From Ewingella americana ATCC 33852 (GTDB lineage: Bacteria; Pseudomonadota; Gammaproteobacteria; Enterobacterales; Enterobacteriaceae): a DNA stretch of 64,000 bases. This document shows positions 36,608-45,513 of the stretch, piece by piece. The first letter of the stretch is position 1; each line of letters starts with the position of its first letter. Both the position numbers and the translations under genes were made by a program. The DNA lies in contig NZ_JMPJ01000066.1 in the NCBI RefSeq assembly GCF_000735345.1, positions 186,001 to 250,000 of the forward strand, given 5' to 3'. The notes beneath the pieces are model-generated. The model searched no databases. It had not been told where the DNA came from and saw only the letters and a list, made by a program, of their open reading frames with translations.

Positions 36608-37624
36608 ATGCCAACCACCAAAAACTCAGAAACGCTCGAACAGGAAGACGCTAAGCCGCTGATTAATATCAAGACCGGCAACCACACGGTGGATAAAAAC
36701 ATCACTCGCGCTTCGAAGCTGGTAACCCGCGTGCAGTCATGGGGCTGGGTCGCGCACTTGCTGCGCGCCACGGAGCGATTCAACGATCGCCTCGGCAGCC
36801 AGTTCGGCGCGGCTATTACCTATTTCTCCTTTTTGTCGCTGATCCCGATTTTGATGGTGTCATTCGCCGCCGTGGGTTTCATTCTGGCCTCCAACCCCGA
36901 CCTGCTGGCGCGGCTGATTGGCAAAATCGTCAACAGCATTAGCGATCCGAACCTTGCCAGCACGCTGAAAAACACCGTCAACACGGCGATTCAGCAGCGC
37001 ACGGCAGTTGGTCTATCCGGCTTGCTGATTGCTCTGTACTCCGGGATTAGCTGGATGGGGAATCTGCGCGAAGCGATCCGCGCCCAGTCTCGCGACGTGT
37101 GGGAGCGCAATCCGCAGGATAAAGAGGTGATTTACAAACGCTATATCCGCGATTTCATCTCGCTGACCGGTCTGGTGCTGGCGCTGATCATCACGCTGTC
37201 GCTGACCTCGATTGCCGGTTCGGCGCAAAAATCGATTGTTGATGCGTTAGGTCTTGGCGGCATTGAGTGGCTGCGCCCGGTGATGACCTCGGTCACACTG
37301 GTGATTTCCATTGCGGCTAACTATCTGTTGTTCCTGTGGATATTCTGGATGCTGCCGCGCCACAAGCCGCGTAAAAAAGCCCTGCTGCGTGGCACGCTGC
37401 TGGCGGCTATCGGCTTTGAGGTGATCAAATTCGTCATGACCATGACCTTGCCACGACTGGCAAGCTCGCCCTCCGGCGCGGCTTTCGGCTCGGTTATCGG
37501 CCTGATGGCCTTCTTCTATTTCTTCGCCCGGCTGACGCTGTTCGTCGCCGCATGGATTGCCACCGCGCAATACAAAGGGGATAAGGAAGTCGAGCAGCCA
37601 GAGACTCATAACGCCGCTCAATAA
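36608..37624 (+). CDS. yhjD: Inner-membrane protein YhjD (YihY/BrkB family)
   Basis: 338-residue, roughly six-helix inner-membrane protein. The core FGAAITYFSFLSLIPILMVS (about 72-91) and LIALYSGISWMGNLREAIRA are family marks. In E. coli, mutations in yhjD allow survival without Kdo on lipid A, which suggests a role in lipid/LPS-precursor movement. Position after a YhjC-like regulator and before yhjE repeats the E. coli order. Own terminator follows. Confidence 0.93.
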   Translation: MPTTKNSETLEQEDAKPLINIKTGNHTVDKNITRASKLVTRVQSWGWVAHLLRATERFNDRLGSQFGAAITYFSFLSLIPILMVSFAAVGFILASNPDLLARLIGKIVNSISDPNLASTLKNTVNTAIQQRTAVGLSGLLIALYSGISWMGNLREAIRAQSRDVWERNPQDKEVIYKRYIRDFISLTGLVLALIITLSLTSIAGSAQKSIVDALGLGGIEWLRPVMTSVTLVISIAANYLLFLWIFWMLPRHKPRKKALLRGTLLAAIGFEVIKFVMTMTLPRLASSPSGAAFGSVIGLMAFFYFFARLTLFVAAWIATAQYKGDKEVEQPETHNAAQ

Positions 37625-37642
37625 GTACCCTGATTTACATCG

Positions 37643-37674
37643 TGCCAGACAATATTCGTTGTCTGGCATTTTAT
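37643..37674 (+). terminator. Terminator of yhjD
   Basis: Ten-base arms TGCCAGACAA (37643-37652) and TTGTCTGGCA (37659-37668) followed by TTTATTT. Confidence 0.85.
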
Positions 37675-37894
37675 TTGGCCATTTACCAGTGAGTTATTCT
37701 GGTTTTTATCTGCTTATTGAACAGATAAACCTGATATCACTTCAGATGGAAAACATTCCCCCATTTGGTGCAATTCCGCCTTTTCCCCTCCATCCTCTGG
37801 CGTTGAAAACGTCACATTCCCTGCTTAATATGCCTTTAGCAAACATTTCTTTACATAACATCCATCCTTTCAATCACAATAAGAATCATCGCTT

Positions 37895-39217
37895 ATGCAA
37901 GCCTCAGTCACACCAGAATTAGCAGCTGACGCCCATCTGGTCAGCCAAAACTCCCGCGGCAAAGTCATCGTGGCGTCGCTTATCGGCACGGCCATCGAAT
38001 TTTTCGACTTCTATATCTATGCCACGGCGGCGGTGATCGTTTTCCCGCACATCTTCTTCCCGCAGGGTGACCCTACGGCGGCGACGCTGCAGTCTCTGGC
38101 GACCTTCGCCATTGCCTTTATTGCTCGCCCGATTGGTTCGGCGCTGTTCGGCCACTTCGGCGACCGCGTTGGCCGTAAAGCCACGCTGGTTGCTTCGCTG
38201 CTCACCATGGGGGTTTCAACCGTGGTGATCGGCCTGCTGCCAACCTATGCCAGCATCGGCGTTTTCGCTCCTCTGCTGCTGGCACTGGCGCGTTTTGGTC
38301 AGGGCCTGGGTCTGGGTGGTGAATGGGGCGGCGCGGCGCTGCTGGCGACAGAGAATGCGCCAGCCAAGAAGCGCGCGCTTTACGGCTCTTTCCCGCAGCT
38401 TGGGGCGCCGATTGGCTTCTTCTTCGCCAACGGCATGTTCCTGCTGCTGTCGTGGTTACTGACTGAACAGCAATTTATCGACTGGGGCTGGCGCGTGCCT
38501 TTCCTTCTCTCCGCCGTGCTAGTGCTGATTGGCCTGTATGTCCGCGTTTCTCTGCATGAGACGCCGGTGTTCGCCAAAATCGCCAAGGCGGGCAAGCAGG
38601 TTCGCGTTCCTATCGGCACCCTGTTTAGCAAGCACCTGAAAGCGACCGTGCTGGGCATGTTTATCATGGTGGCGACTTACACCCTGTTCTACATTATGAC
38701 TGTCTATTCATTGAGTTACGGCACACAGCCAAAGCCGCTGGGCTTGGGTATTACACGTAATGACTTCCTGCTGATGCTGATGATTGGCGTGGTCGGTTTT
38801 GGCGTGATGGTGCCAATTGCCGGTCAACTGGCGGACTCCTTTGGCCGTCGCAGAACCATGATTTGCATTACTTTGCTGATGATTGTCTTCGCCCTGCTGT
38901 TCCCTTCTCTGCTGGGTTCAGGTTCACAGACGCTGGTGATGATCTTCCTGCTGTGCGGCTTTGTGGTGATGGGGCTGACCTTCGGCCCGATGGGCGCTCT
39001 GCTGCCTGAACTGTTCCCGACCGAAGTTCGCTATACCGGCGCGTCATTCTCTTATAATGTGGCATCGATTCTTGGTGCATCGGTTGCGCCTTACATCGCG
39101 ACCTGGCTGGCGACCCGCTACGGCTTGTTCTATGTCGGCGTCTATCTGGCTTCAATGGCGCTGATCACCCTGATCGCGCTGCTGCTGTCGAAAGAGACTC
39201 GCGACCAGTCACTCTGA
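37895..39217 (+). CDS. yhjE: MFS transporter YhjE (metabolite:H+ symporter family)
   Basis: 440-residue, 12-helix permease of the MHS family (relatives of ShiA and ProP). Visible marks are TAIEFFDFYIYATAAVIVFP in helix 1, the loop FGHFGDRVGRKATLV (motif A), and FGQGLGLGGEWGGAALLATE (quoted part: GLGLGGEWGGAALLATE). E. coli YhjE has 440 residues too. Substrate not known. Followed by a terminator and then cdh on the same strand. Confidence 0.92.
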   Translation: MQASVTPELAADAHLVSQNSRGKVIVASLIGTAIEFFDFYIYATAAVIVFPHIFFPQGDPTAATLQSLATFAIAFIARPIGSALFGHFGDRVGRKATLVASLLTMGVSTVVIGLLPTYASIGVFAPLLLALARFGQGLGLGGEWGGAALLATENAPAKKRALYGSFPQLGAPIGFFFANGMFLLLSWLLTEQQFIDWGWRVPFLLSAVLVLIGLYVRVSLHETPVFAKIAKAGKQVRVPIGTLFSKHLKATVLGMFIMVATYTLFYIMTVYSLSYGTQPKPLGLGITRNDFLLMLMIGVVGFGVMVPIAGQLADSFGRRRTMICITLLMIVFALLFPSLLGSGSQTLVMIFLLCGFVVMGLTFGPMGALLPELFPTEVRYTGASFSYNVASILGASVAPYIATWLATRYGLFYVGVYLASMALITLIALLLSKETRDQSL

Positions 39218-39224
39218 TTGATTC

Positions 39225-39252
39225 CCCCGCGCCACTCGGTGCGGGGATTTTC
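39225..39252 (+). terminator. Hairpin terminator between yhjE and cdh
   Basis: CCCCGC pairs with GCGGGG and is followed by ATTTTCT, 8-35 nt after the yhjE stop and just before the cdh ribosome binding site (TAAGGA). Confidence 0.65.
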
Positions 39253-39268
39253 TAAGGACTTACCCCTC

Positions 39269-40042
39269 ATGCGTTTGACTCGCCGTTCCCTCATTTCGCT
39301 GCTGATTTTGGTGGTCATCATCGCCGCCGCTTTATGGTTTTTCCTGCCCAATAAATCTAACCCGGACGCCCTGTGGAACATCATCAGCCAGAAGTGTGTG
39401 CCTAACCAGCGCGCCAATGGGCAGCCAGCTCCTTGCTCTCAGGTCGATGAAAAGCAAGGTTTTGTGGTAATGAAGGATAGAAACGGGCCGCTGCAATTTC
39501 TGCTGATGCCGACGGCTAAAGTCACCGGCATGGAAAGTCCGGCGCTGCTCGAAGACGCCACGCCGAACTACTTCAGCCAAGCGTGGGAAGCGCGGCACTA
39601 TATGGCGGATAAATACGGTAAACCTATTGATGACAGCAATGTCTCGCTGGCCATCAACTCGCAGTATGGCCGCACTCAAAACCAGCTGCATATCCATATC
39701 TCCTGCCTGCTGCCAGAAGTGAAAAATACGCTGGTGAAAGACGCCGGGCAGATAGGCTATCGCTGGCAAGAGCTGCCGGATCAGCTGATTGGCCACACTT
39801 ACTTAGTGCGCAAAGTCGAGCCTGCGGAGCTGAATCAGAAAGGCGCATTCCGCCTGCTGGTCGAGGGTGTTCCCGAAGCGCGCGAGAAGATGGGGCATTT
39901 TGGTATGGCGATGGTGAACCTGTCTGGCGGGGATTTCCTGCTGCTGGCCAACCAGCGTAATCTGCTCAAAATGAACAACGCCTCGACCGAAGAAATTCAG
40001 GACCACGATTGCGCAGTCCTGAATCCTGTGCCGAAGCCTTGA
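39269..40042 (+). CDS. cdh: CDP-diacylglycerol diphosphatase
   Basis: Hydrolyses CDP-diacylglycerol to phosphatidate and CMP at the inner membrane. The ATG at 39269 (TAAGGA upstream) gives 257 residues (E. coli 251). An N-terminal membrane anchor (SLISLLILVVIIAAALWFFL) is followed by the HIT-like catalytic stretch QNQLHIHISCLL. A frame open from 39218 would start inside the terminator region. In E. coli cdh lies elsewhere (near sbp/pfkA), so its position here is a rearrangement. Ends 5 nt from the convergent higA. Confidence 0.92.
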   Translation: MRLTRRSLISLLILVVIIAAALWFFLPNKSNPDALWNIISQKCVPNQRANGQPAPCSQVDEKQGFVVMKDRNGPLQFLLMPTAKVTGMESPALLEDATPNYFSQAWEARHYMADKYGKPIDDSNVSLAINSQYGRTQNQLHIHISCLLPEVKNTLVKDAGQIGYRWQELPDQLIGHTYLVRKVEPAELNQKGAFRLLVEGVPEAREKMGHFGMAMVNLSGGDFLLLANQRNLLKMNNASTEEIQDHDCAVLNPVPKP

Positions 40043-40047
40043 ACAAC

Positions 40048-40458
40048 TCAGATAAACAGAGCGGGTGAGATTTCAAACCGTTTTGCCAGTTTATCAATGT
40101 GGTCAACGGTGAACTGACGTTGACCACTCAGGATACGAGAGACGAGGGATTTGCCTCCGATCTCGTCCTGAAAATCGGTCTGTTTCAGGCCATACTGCTC
40201 CATTAACGTCGCCAACACGGCAACTCCGCTCGGCAGCGCTTCCATCTCAGCCCGGAAGGCAACCACCTCTGGCAGGCTATTTTCATATTCGCGGATTTTA
40301 TTGCTGACAATATCCAACAGCGGACTGTGTGGGTGATTCATCAATAAATACTCCACCAGCTCCAACGCTTCTCGATAGTCCTTTTCGCTGGCGTGCTGCC
40401 CAAGCAAAGGTACCGCGTTAACCAATTCTTCAGTCGCTTTGATGGCGTCGCTAATCAT
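40048..40458 (-). CDS. higA: HigA-type antitoxin (module 2)
   Basis: 136-residue antitoxin/autorepressor. C-terminal helix-turn-helix around LMEQYGLKQTDFQDEIGGK and LVSRILSGQRQFT, closely following E. coli HigA. The start ATG overlaps the toxin stop. About half of the residues appear shared with the antitoxin at 8401-8820 by eye (for example PLLG, LVEYL/LAEYL, LVSRIL). Convergent with cdh, whose stop is 5 nt away, with no terminator between. Confidence 0.9.
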   Translation of the reverse strand: MISDAIKATEELVNAVPLLGQHASEKDYREALELVEYLLMNHPHSPLLDIVSNKIREYENSLPEVVAFRAEMEALPSGVAVLATLMEQYGLKQTDFQDEIGGKSLVSRILSGQRQFTVDHIDKLAKRFEISPALFI

Positions 40459-40766
40459 TTCTTTTTACCTCGATGTAAATGGGTAAAGCGATCGTATTCG
40501 GCGTGGTTAAAAATCCCCTTCAAATAGAACTTTTGGCTTTCGAAGAAGATCAGGGCTACGACTCTGATTTCGTTCCTGCCGATGTCGATAACATAATGTT
40601 TATCCAGATATTTAAAATTATCTAACGACGGATAAACCTTCTTTAATGCTGCCGGTGTTGGAAAATTCCCTTTTTCTATCACTTTGCCGAAGTTGAGCAA
40701 TTCCGTCTTAAATTGAGGAAATCTTATAGCTGCTTCTGCTAAAGCGCGCATGGTGATCAGATGCAT
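40455..40766 (-). CDS. higB: HigB-type mRNA interferase toxin (module 2)
   Basis: 103 residues, nearer to E. coli HigB than the 8.1-kb copy: MHLITMRALAEAAIRFPQ, VYPSLDNFKYLDKHYVIDIG and EIRVVALIFFESQKFYLKGI, with a basic tail. Ribosome-dependent mRNA cleavage is the family activity. First gene of the operon, AGGGAGA upstream. The module separates cdh from yhjG and looks inserted in an otherwise conserved yhjE–yhjG interval. Confidence 0.92.
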   Translation of the reverse strand: MHLITMRALAEAAIRFPQFKTELLNFGKVIEKGNFPTPAALKKVYPSLDNFKYLDKHYVIDIGRNEIRVVALIFFESQKFYLKGIFNHAEYDRFTHLHRGKKK

Positions 40767-40777
40767 TACTTCTCCCT

Positions 40778-40828
40778 AAGTTGACAACTTGGGAACATGC
40801 TATCACTCACACATTAAGTTGCCAAGAT
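40778..40828 (-). promoter_or_regulatory. Promoter/operator of the second higBA module
   Basis: AAGTTGACAACTT (40778-40790) is a perfect dyad around its central base; AAGTTGCCAAGAT (40816-40828) is an imperfect second copy. On the minus strand a -35 TTGGCA (40825-40820) lies within the second box, with -10 TAGCAT (40802-40797) 17 nt downstream. Layout parallels module 1, but the box sequence differs, so the two repressors may not cross-regulate. Confidence 0.65.
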
Positions 40829-40860
40829 GGAAACTCATACTTTGCGAGAAGGCTCGAAAT

Positions 40861-40889
40861 AAAAAACCCTCTACTGGAAGAGAGGGTTT
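40861..40889 (-). terminator. Terminator of yhjG
   Basis: AAACCCTCT (40864-40872) pairs with AGAGGGTTT (40881-40889), with a T run on the minus strand. It lies 24 nt past the yhjG stop. Confidence 0.8.
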
Positions 40890-40913
40890 AGAAGGACTAC
40901 GCCAGTGTTGCTG

Positions 40914-42977
40914 CTACTTCTCTTTCATCTTCTGCAAGATTGGGCCGCACTGGTTTTGCTCATTATCACTTGGGGAAATCAGCGCCAGCAGGGCGGCGGC
41001 TGGGGCAACTACCGCGCCGAGGGCGACGGCGGCGGCACCGCGAGCAATCAGTGGGCCGGGTTTCACACCGGCATCCGGGCTTTTATAGGTACCGCGCACG
41101 TAGAGCGGCGAACGCAGGGTCAGCACGCGAACACCCTTACTTTCCGGATCGATCGTTAAATCGAGACGCTCCGTCGCCATATTGGTGGTACCGGTAATGT
41201 TGATCACCGCATTTTCCGTGTCGAAGACGAACAGCCGTGGCGAAACCAAACCGTTTTTGATATTCACATTGGCTGCGGCGCAGTTGATCGCCACTTCGTC
41301 ATCGCCGAAGATTTTACCCACCACGTAGTTACCGACGTTCAGGCCGACAATCTCCATCAGGCTGCGGCTGATGACCCCGTCATTGATCAATAGCTTCATA
41401 TCGCCATTACTGCTGCCCAGCAGCGCGGCTACCGAGTTGCCGGTGCCTGACAGGGTGGCATCACCGTTCAAATCACCCAGACTGCGCTCCATCGACTGGA
41501 CATTCGGCAGCAGCTGTTTCAGCTTCAAGCCGCGCGCATGCATATCCACGCGACCCTGCATTGGTGACTTATCGCCTTCCAGCCGCACAGTGGAGTTGAG
41601 GTTACCGCCCGCCACGCCGAAGCGCAGAGGGTCCATCAGGATCACGCCGTTGGTGAGTTTAAGATGGGTGCTCAGGTCGCTCAGCGGCAGCGATTTACCG
41701 TGTTCAATGCGTTTGGCGCTGAACTTCACGTCCGCGTCCATCACGTCCCAGCTCTTGGTGTCGAATTTCTCCACCGGCAGCACTTTGTCTGAAGGCTGAC
41801 GGGTGGTTTCGCCGCGCTTGGCTTTGTCTTTGTTGGAATCAGCACCAATCAGCGGCGCAAGGTCGGCAAAGCGCAGCTGCTTGGATTCCACGCTGCCGCT
41901 CAGGCTTGGGCGAGGTTTGCTGGCGCGATAGGTCAACGAGCCGTGAATATCACTGTCGCCAATCTGGCCGTTGAAGTTCTGGTAGCGATAGACCGCGCCG
42001 TCTTTGTCGTGCAGCGTCGCGGTTAAGTGGCCGTCGGTGGAATAGGACGGAGTCTGCGGCAGCAGCACGCCCGTCAGGCCATAGAGGTCGGACAGCGTCT
42101 GGCCGGAGAATTTCAGGCGTAAGTCCAGCGCGCCGAGGTTCATCGGGTCGGTCAGGGTCCCGGCGACGGCAACGCGAGTGTTACCTGAACGCACGTCAGC
42201 CTGAAGCGGGAAGCGGGAGTCCGGGTCTTTCAGCGCCAGCATGCCGCCGATTTTGCCGCTACCCGACAATGGCTCGCCGTTGTACTTACCGTCCACTTTC
42301 CAGCCGAAAACGTAATCTGGCGTTTTGCCTTTATCCGCCGTCTTCTTATCGCCCTTCTCGCCGACCACCTCGGTGAACGGCAGCGGTTTGCCCAATGGGT
42401 CAATCACCGCGCGGAAATCCGCCTTCAGCGGCGCGTCTTTGTAATCAATCTGACCACGGTCAAACACGATGTCATTGAGGGTGAAGGACCATGGCGAGGC
42501 TGGCTGGTCTTTATCTTTGCTGTCGCTGTTCGCCAGATTAAACGTCCAGTTATTTTTGCCGTTGGCGAGGCGAACCAGTGAAGCATTAGGCTGCTTGAGC
42601 CAGATGCGCGGGATAAGCACTTCTTTATGCAGCAGGGCCAGCGGCGCTAGGCTGGCGTCAACGCGGGCCAGCGTAACCATTTGCGCGTCTTTGGTGGCGC
42701 CCGGCACATCATCTGGGTTACCCAAAACGATATCTTCGGCATGCACGTGCGGCCATGGCACCCAAGCTCGCCAACCTGCTTCATCTTTTTGACGCGACCA
42801 GTCGACGCCAAGATTTCCGCGTATCGCAAAGCTGCGATTTAATTCGGCAGAGACCTTCTGATTGATGGTGGGCTTGAGGCGATTCCAGTCAAACAGCGAG
42901 ATGAAAATCACGATGGCAATCAACAGAATAACGATGATCCCCACCACCCAGCTAACCACTTTACCTGTGCGCGTCAT
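40914..42977 (-). CDS. yhjG: AsmA-family protein YhjG
   Basis: 687-residue protein with one N-terminal membrane helix (VVSWVVGIIVILLIAIVIFI, about residues 7-26) and a long periplasmic AsmA-like beta-rich part, ending in another hydrophobic Ala-rich segment. AsmA-like proteins are thought to help move phospholipids between membranes. E. coli YhjG has 686-691 residues and the same neighbours. Upstream of it on the same strand is pdeH, 106 nt away, as in E. coli. Confidence 0.92.
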   Translation of the reverse strand: MTRTGKVVSWVVGIIVILLIAIVIFISLFDWNRLKPTINQKVSAELNRSFAIRGNLGVDWSRQKDEAGWRAWVPWPHVHAEDIVLGNPDDVPGATKDAQMVTLARVDASLAPLALLHKEVLIPRIWLKQPNASLVRLANGKNNWTFNLANSDSKDKDQPASPWSFTLNDIVFDRGQIDYKDAPLKADFRAVIDPLGKPLPFTEVVGEKGDKKTADKGKTPDYVFGWKVDGKYNGEPLSGSGKIGGMLALKDPDSRFPLQADVRSGNTRVAVAGTLTDPMNLGALDLRLKFSGQTLSDLYGLTGVLLPQTPSYSTDGHLTATLHDKDGAVYRYQNFNGQIGDSDIHGSLTYRASKPRPSLSGSVESKQLRFADLAPLIGADSNKDKAKRGETTRQPSDKVLPVEKFDTKSWDVMDADVKFSAKRIEHGKSLPLSDLSTHLKLTNGVILMDPLRFGVAGGNLNSTVRLEGDKSPMQGRVDMHARGLKLKQLLPNVQSMERSLGDLNGDATLSGTGNSVAALLGSSNGDMKLLINDGVISRSLMEIVGLNVGNYVVGKIFGDDEVAINCAAANVNIKNGLVSPRLFVFDTENAVINITGTTNMATERLDLTIDPESKGVRVLTLRSPLYVRGTYKSPDAGVKPGPLIARGAAAVALGAVVAPAAALLALISPSDNEQNQCGPILQKMKEK

Positions 42978-43083
42978 TAGTCTATTCCTATCAGAGAGTT
43001 AACTGATTCATAGACTTAACCATAGTTGAGTTTGCCGCAGCTTGCATAATCGGCACGGGAGGGAAAAACGTGACAGAACGTGA

Positions 43084-43860
43084 TTATTCTGGGAAATGTA
43101 TAGGAAGTTTATCGAGTTGATCGAAGGTTTGAGGCCGCGATAAATAGTATCCCTGAGCCGCCAGCGCGTCAGATTCACGCACCATTTGCCACTCTTGCGC
43201 CGTCTCAACGCCCTCGATAATTACCCCTTTACTGTAGCGATTCATCAGCGTCACGAGGGTGAAAAACAGCCTCGAACCCTCTTCGCTCTGGCGCAACAAG
43301 ATAAATAGGTCGCGGGCGATTTTGATGTATTCGTAATGCCAGGTGGTAAAGGAAGAGAAGTTGGCGATACCCTGACCGAAATCGTCGAGCCACAGGCGGT
43401 CGGATTGCTCAATTTTGGAAAGCGGGATGCTCAGCGCGTGTTCAGCACTTTCGACTAACTCGAAGCGCACATAAGGCATGGTATTGATTTGCCGCTTCAG
43501 GGCGCTATCCGACTGCAAAGCCTCCAGCACTTGCCCATCAACGTTAATCGAGGCAAGCAGGCCATGCTCAACAAACAGCTGCTGCCACTGCTGCAATAAA
43601 TCGAGTTGTTCTTGAACGATTTGTACACGTTTACCTATCGCAACGGCGACAAAATACTCTTCGGGTGAGACAAATTTCTGTGGTGCTGACGGATGGAAAA
43701 TCCCGGTAAGTAATTCAATACCCAGTAACTTTCCAGACGTGCGGTAAATGGGCTGAAAGCGATACACCCTCTGACATTGGCGCCAGTAGGACTGTGCCCT
43801 GACGCGTTCGATGACAGAAAATGTTGGCATCATCAGACCTAACATCATCTTCGTTATCAT
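43084..43860 (-). CDS. pdeH: Cyclic-di-GMP phosphodiesterase PdeH
   Basis: Stand-alone EAL phosphodiesterase (formerly yhjH) that lowers c-di-GMP to keep cells motile and opposes YcgR. ATG at 43860 gives 258 residues (E. coli 255); an in-frame TTG at 43908 would add 16. The EAL motif reads ELL (GIELLTGIF), as in E. coli YhjH, and metal/catalytic motifs NVDG, FELVES, WLDDFGQG and IIEGVET are intact. A sigma-28 promoter lies upstream. Divergent from the tautomerase. Confidence 0.94.
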   Translation of the reverse strand: MITKMMLGLMMPTFSVIERVRAQSYWRQCQRVYRFQPIYRTSGKLLGIELLTGIFHPSAPQKFVSPEEYFVAVAIGKRVQIVQEQLDLLQQWQQLFVEHGLLASINVDGQVLEALQSDSALKRQINTMPYVRFELVESAEHALSIPLSKIEQSDRLWLDDFGQGIANFSSFTTWHYEYIKIARDLFILLRQSEEGSRLFFTLVTLMNRYSKGVIIEGVETAQEWQMVRESDALAAQGYYLSRPQTFDQLDKLPIHFPE

Positions 43861-43900
43861 ATTTTTATGCCGCCATACTTTCTGTTGCCAGAAATAAAAA

Positions 43901-44059
43901 TCATCCAATCAGGTCACATGCGGCAACATGCTTTTGCGTGGCTATACCGACAGCCCGCCCCCCTGCTTCCACTTCATAGTGATAACTATCGGCGTCGCAG
44001 GGGGAAACTTTAATCACCTTGGCCGGTACTGCCCGCGGCAGCACAAAATACCCCGCCAT
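43901..44059 (-). CDS. Doubtful 52-codon ORF upstream of pdeH
   Basis: A minus-strand frame (MAGYFVLPRAVPAKVIKVSP...) ends in TGA at 43901, overlapping the beginning of the extended pdeH frame. It contains the pdeH sigma-28 promoter inside it, has no nearby Shine-Dalgarno and resembles no family I know. Most likely chance, kept only because its composition is protein-like. Confidence 0.15.
   Translation of the reverse strand: MAGYFVLPRAVPAKVIKVSPCDADSYHYEVEAGGRAVGIATQKHVAACDLIG
43986..44012 (-). promoter_or_regulatory. FliA (sigma-28) promoter of pdeH
   Basis: Reading leftward: TAAA (44012-44009), 15 nt, GCCGATAG (43993-43986). Eleven of twelve consensus positions match TAAA-N15-GCCGATAA. 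pdeH (yhjH) is a class 3 flagellar gene in E. coli. Confidence 0.88.
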
Positions 44060-44130
44060 CAGGCTAGACGTCTCACACCTCAAGCTCTACATTGAATGAC
44101 TTAACAACGGTTATAAATATGGAGAAAGCC

Positions 44131-44334
44131 ATGCCTTACGTGAATATTAAAATTACCCGCGATGGTGCAACCGCTGAACAGAAAAAGGCGTTAATTGAAG
44201 GGGTTACCCAATTACTGGTAGACACTCTCGACAAAAACCCAGCCACCACCACGGTTATCATCGACGAGATCGACACCGACAATTGGGGCATTGGCGGCCA
44301 GACCGTGACCGAGCGTCGCAACGCGGCCAAATAA
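44131..44334 (+). CDS. 4-oxalocrotonate tautomerase family protein
   Basis: 67-residue tautomerase subunit in which Pro-1 (after Met removal) is the catalytic base. The ATG at 44131 gives the required MPYVNIKITRDGAT start and has GGAG 7 nt upstream; the frame is open from 44092 but a longer start would bury the proline. The TTTVIIDEIDTDNWGIGG end is typical. Substrate unknown. Followed by a strong terminator. Confidence 0.88.
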   Translation: MPYVNIKITRDGATAEQKKALIEGVTQLLVDTLDKNPATTTVIIDEIDTDNWGIGGQTVTERRNAAK

Positions 44335-44361
44335 GCTTCACTTCTCGTCACCAAGATAACG

Positions 44362-44389
44362 GCGAAAGCTTCCCGGCTTTCGCTTTTTT
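44362..44389 (+). terminator. Terminator of the tautomerase gene
   Basis: GCGAAAGC (44362-44369) pairs with GCTTTCGC (44376-44383) and is followed by TTTTTT. Confidence 0.9.
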
Positions 44390-44550
44390 AATGGCTATTT
44401 TTCACTTCTTCGAGACGCCTCGAAAAAAAGTAAAACTGCGTTTTAATAGTATTGACTGCCCCCTCGTCAGCGAAGAGACTACGTGCATGATTTCGCCAGC
44501 TTGATTGCGCCAAACAGTCGCTTCCATCTCTTAAGACAAGGCCCGCTTGA

Positions 44551-45480
44551 ATGACCAGCAAAAAAATTGCCGTTATCGGCGAATGCATGATTGAACTGTC
44601 CCAGAAAGGCTCCTCCCTGAATCGCGGCTTCGGCGGCGACACCCTCAACACCTCGGTTTATATCGCCCGTCAGGTTCCGGCCGACGCGCTGGAAGTGCAG
44701 TACGTCACGGCACTGGGCACTGACAGTTTCAGCGATGAAATGCTGTCGGCATGGCAGCAGGAAGGGGTGAAAACTGATTTGACCCAGCGTCTGGATAACA
44801 AGCTGCCGGGTCTGTACGTGATTGAAACCGATGAATCGGGCGAGCGCACCTTCTATTACTGGCGTAATGACGCCGCCGCGCGCTATTGGCTCGACAGCCC
44901 GAAGTCCGCCGAGATCTGCCAGCAGCTGGCCGAGTTTGATTACATTTATCTCAGCGGCATCAGCCTCGCCATTCTCAATGATGAAAGCCGCGAACGCCTG
45001 ATGACCCTGTTGCAAGCTTGTCGCTCACGCGGCGGCAAAGTCATTTTCGACAACAATTACCGCCCGCGCCTGTGGGCCAGCAAAGAGAAAACGCAGGCGG
45101 CTTATAACGCGATGCTCTCTTGCACCGACATCGCCTTCTTGACGTTGGACGACGAAGACATGCTGTGGGGCACGAAGCCTTATGACGAGGTTATCGCCCG
45201 CACTCACGTGCTTGGCGTCAGTGAAGTGGTGATCAAACGCGGCGCAGAGAGCTGTATCGTCTCCGCCTCCGACGGCAAGCTGTATGACGTGCCCGCGGTG
45301 AAACTGCCAAAAGAGAAAGTCATCGACACCACTGCCGCCGGAGACTCCTTCAGCGCCGGCTACCTCGCCGTCCGCCTGAACGGCGGCAGCCCAGAAGAAG
45401 CCGCCATTCGCGGCCACAAGACAGCCAGCACGGTTATTCAGTATCGCGGGGCGATCATTCCTGGGGATGTGGCTTTTTGA
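44551..45480 (+). CDS. kdgK: 2-dehydro-3-deoxygluconokinase
   Basis: PfkB-family kinase that phosphorylates KDG in the pectin/hexuronate route. 309 residues, as in E. coli. Seen: GECMIELSQKG near the start, GFGGDTLNTSVYIAR (substrate/dimer region), and the PfkB signature IDTTAAGDSFSAGYLA with the catalytic Asp near residue 250. Located between pdeH and yhjJ as in E. coli. After its stop no normal terminator is found; instead the large palindromic element begins. Confidence 0.95.
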   Translation: MTSKKIAVIGECMIELSQKGSSLNRGFGGDTLNTSVYIARQVPADALEVQYVTALGTDSFSDEMLSAWQQEGVKTDLTQRLDNKLPGLYVIETDESGERTFYYWRNDAAARYWLDSPKSAEICQQLAEFDYIYLSGISLAILNDESRERLMTLLQACRSRGGKVIFDNNYRPRLWASKEKTQAAYNAMLSCTDIAFLTLDDEDMLWGTKPYDEVIARTHVLGVSEVVIKRGAESCIVSASDGKLYDVPAVKLPKEKVIDTTAAGDSFSAGYLAVRLNGGSPEEAAIRGHKTASTVIQYRGAIIPGDVAF

Positions 45481-45513
45481 AAAAAGCTGGGTAAAAAGTT
45501 TTAGGGGAAGGGG

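Noticed and set aside
37557-37922. 121-codon plus-strand frame between yhjD and yhjE
   Set aside because: It spans the yhjD terminator and overlaps yhjE; its Pro/His-rich sequence resembles nothing known.
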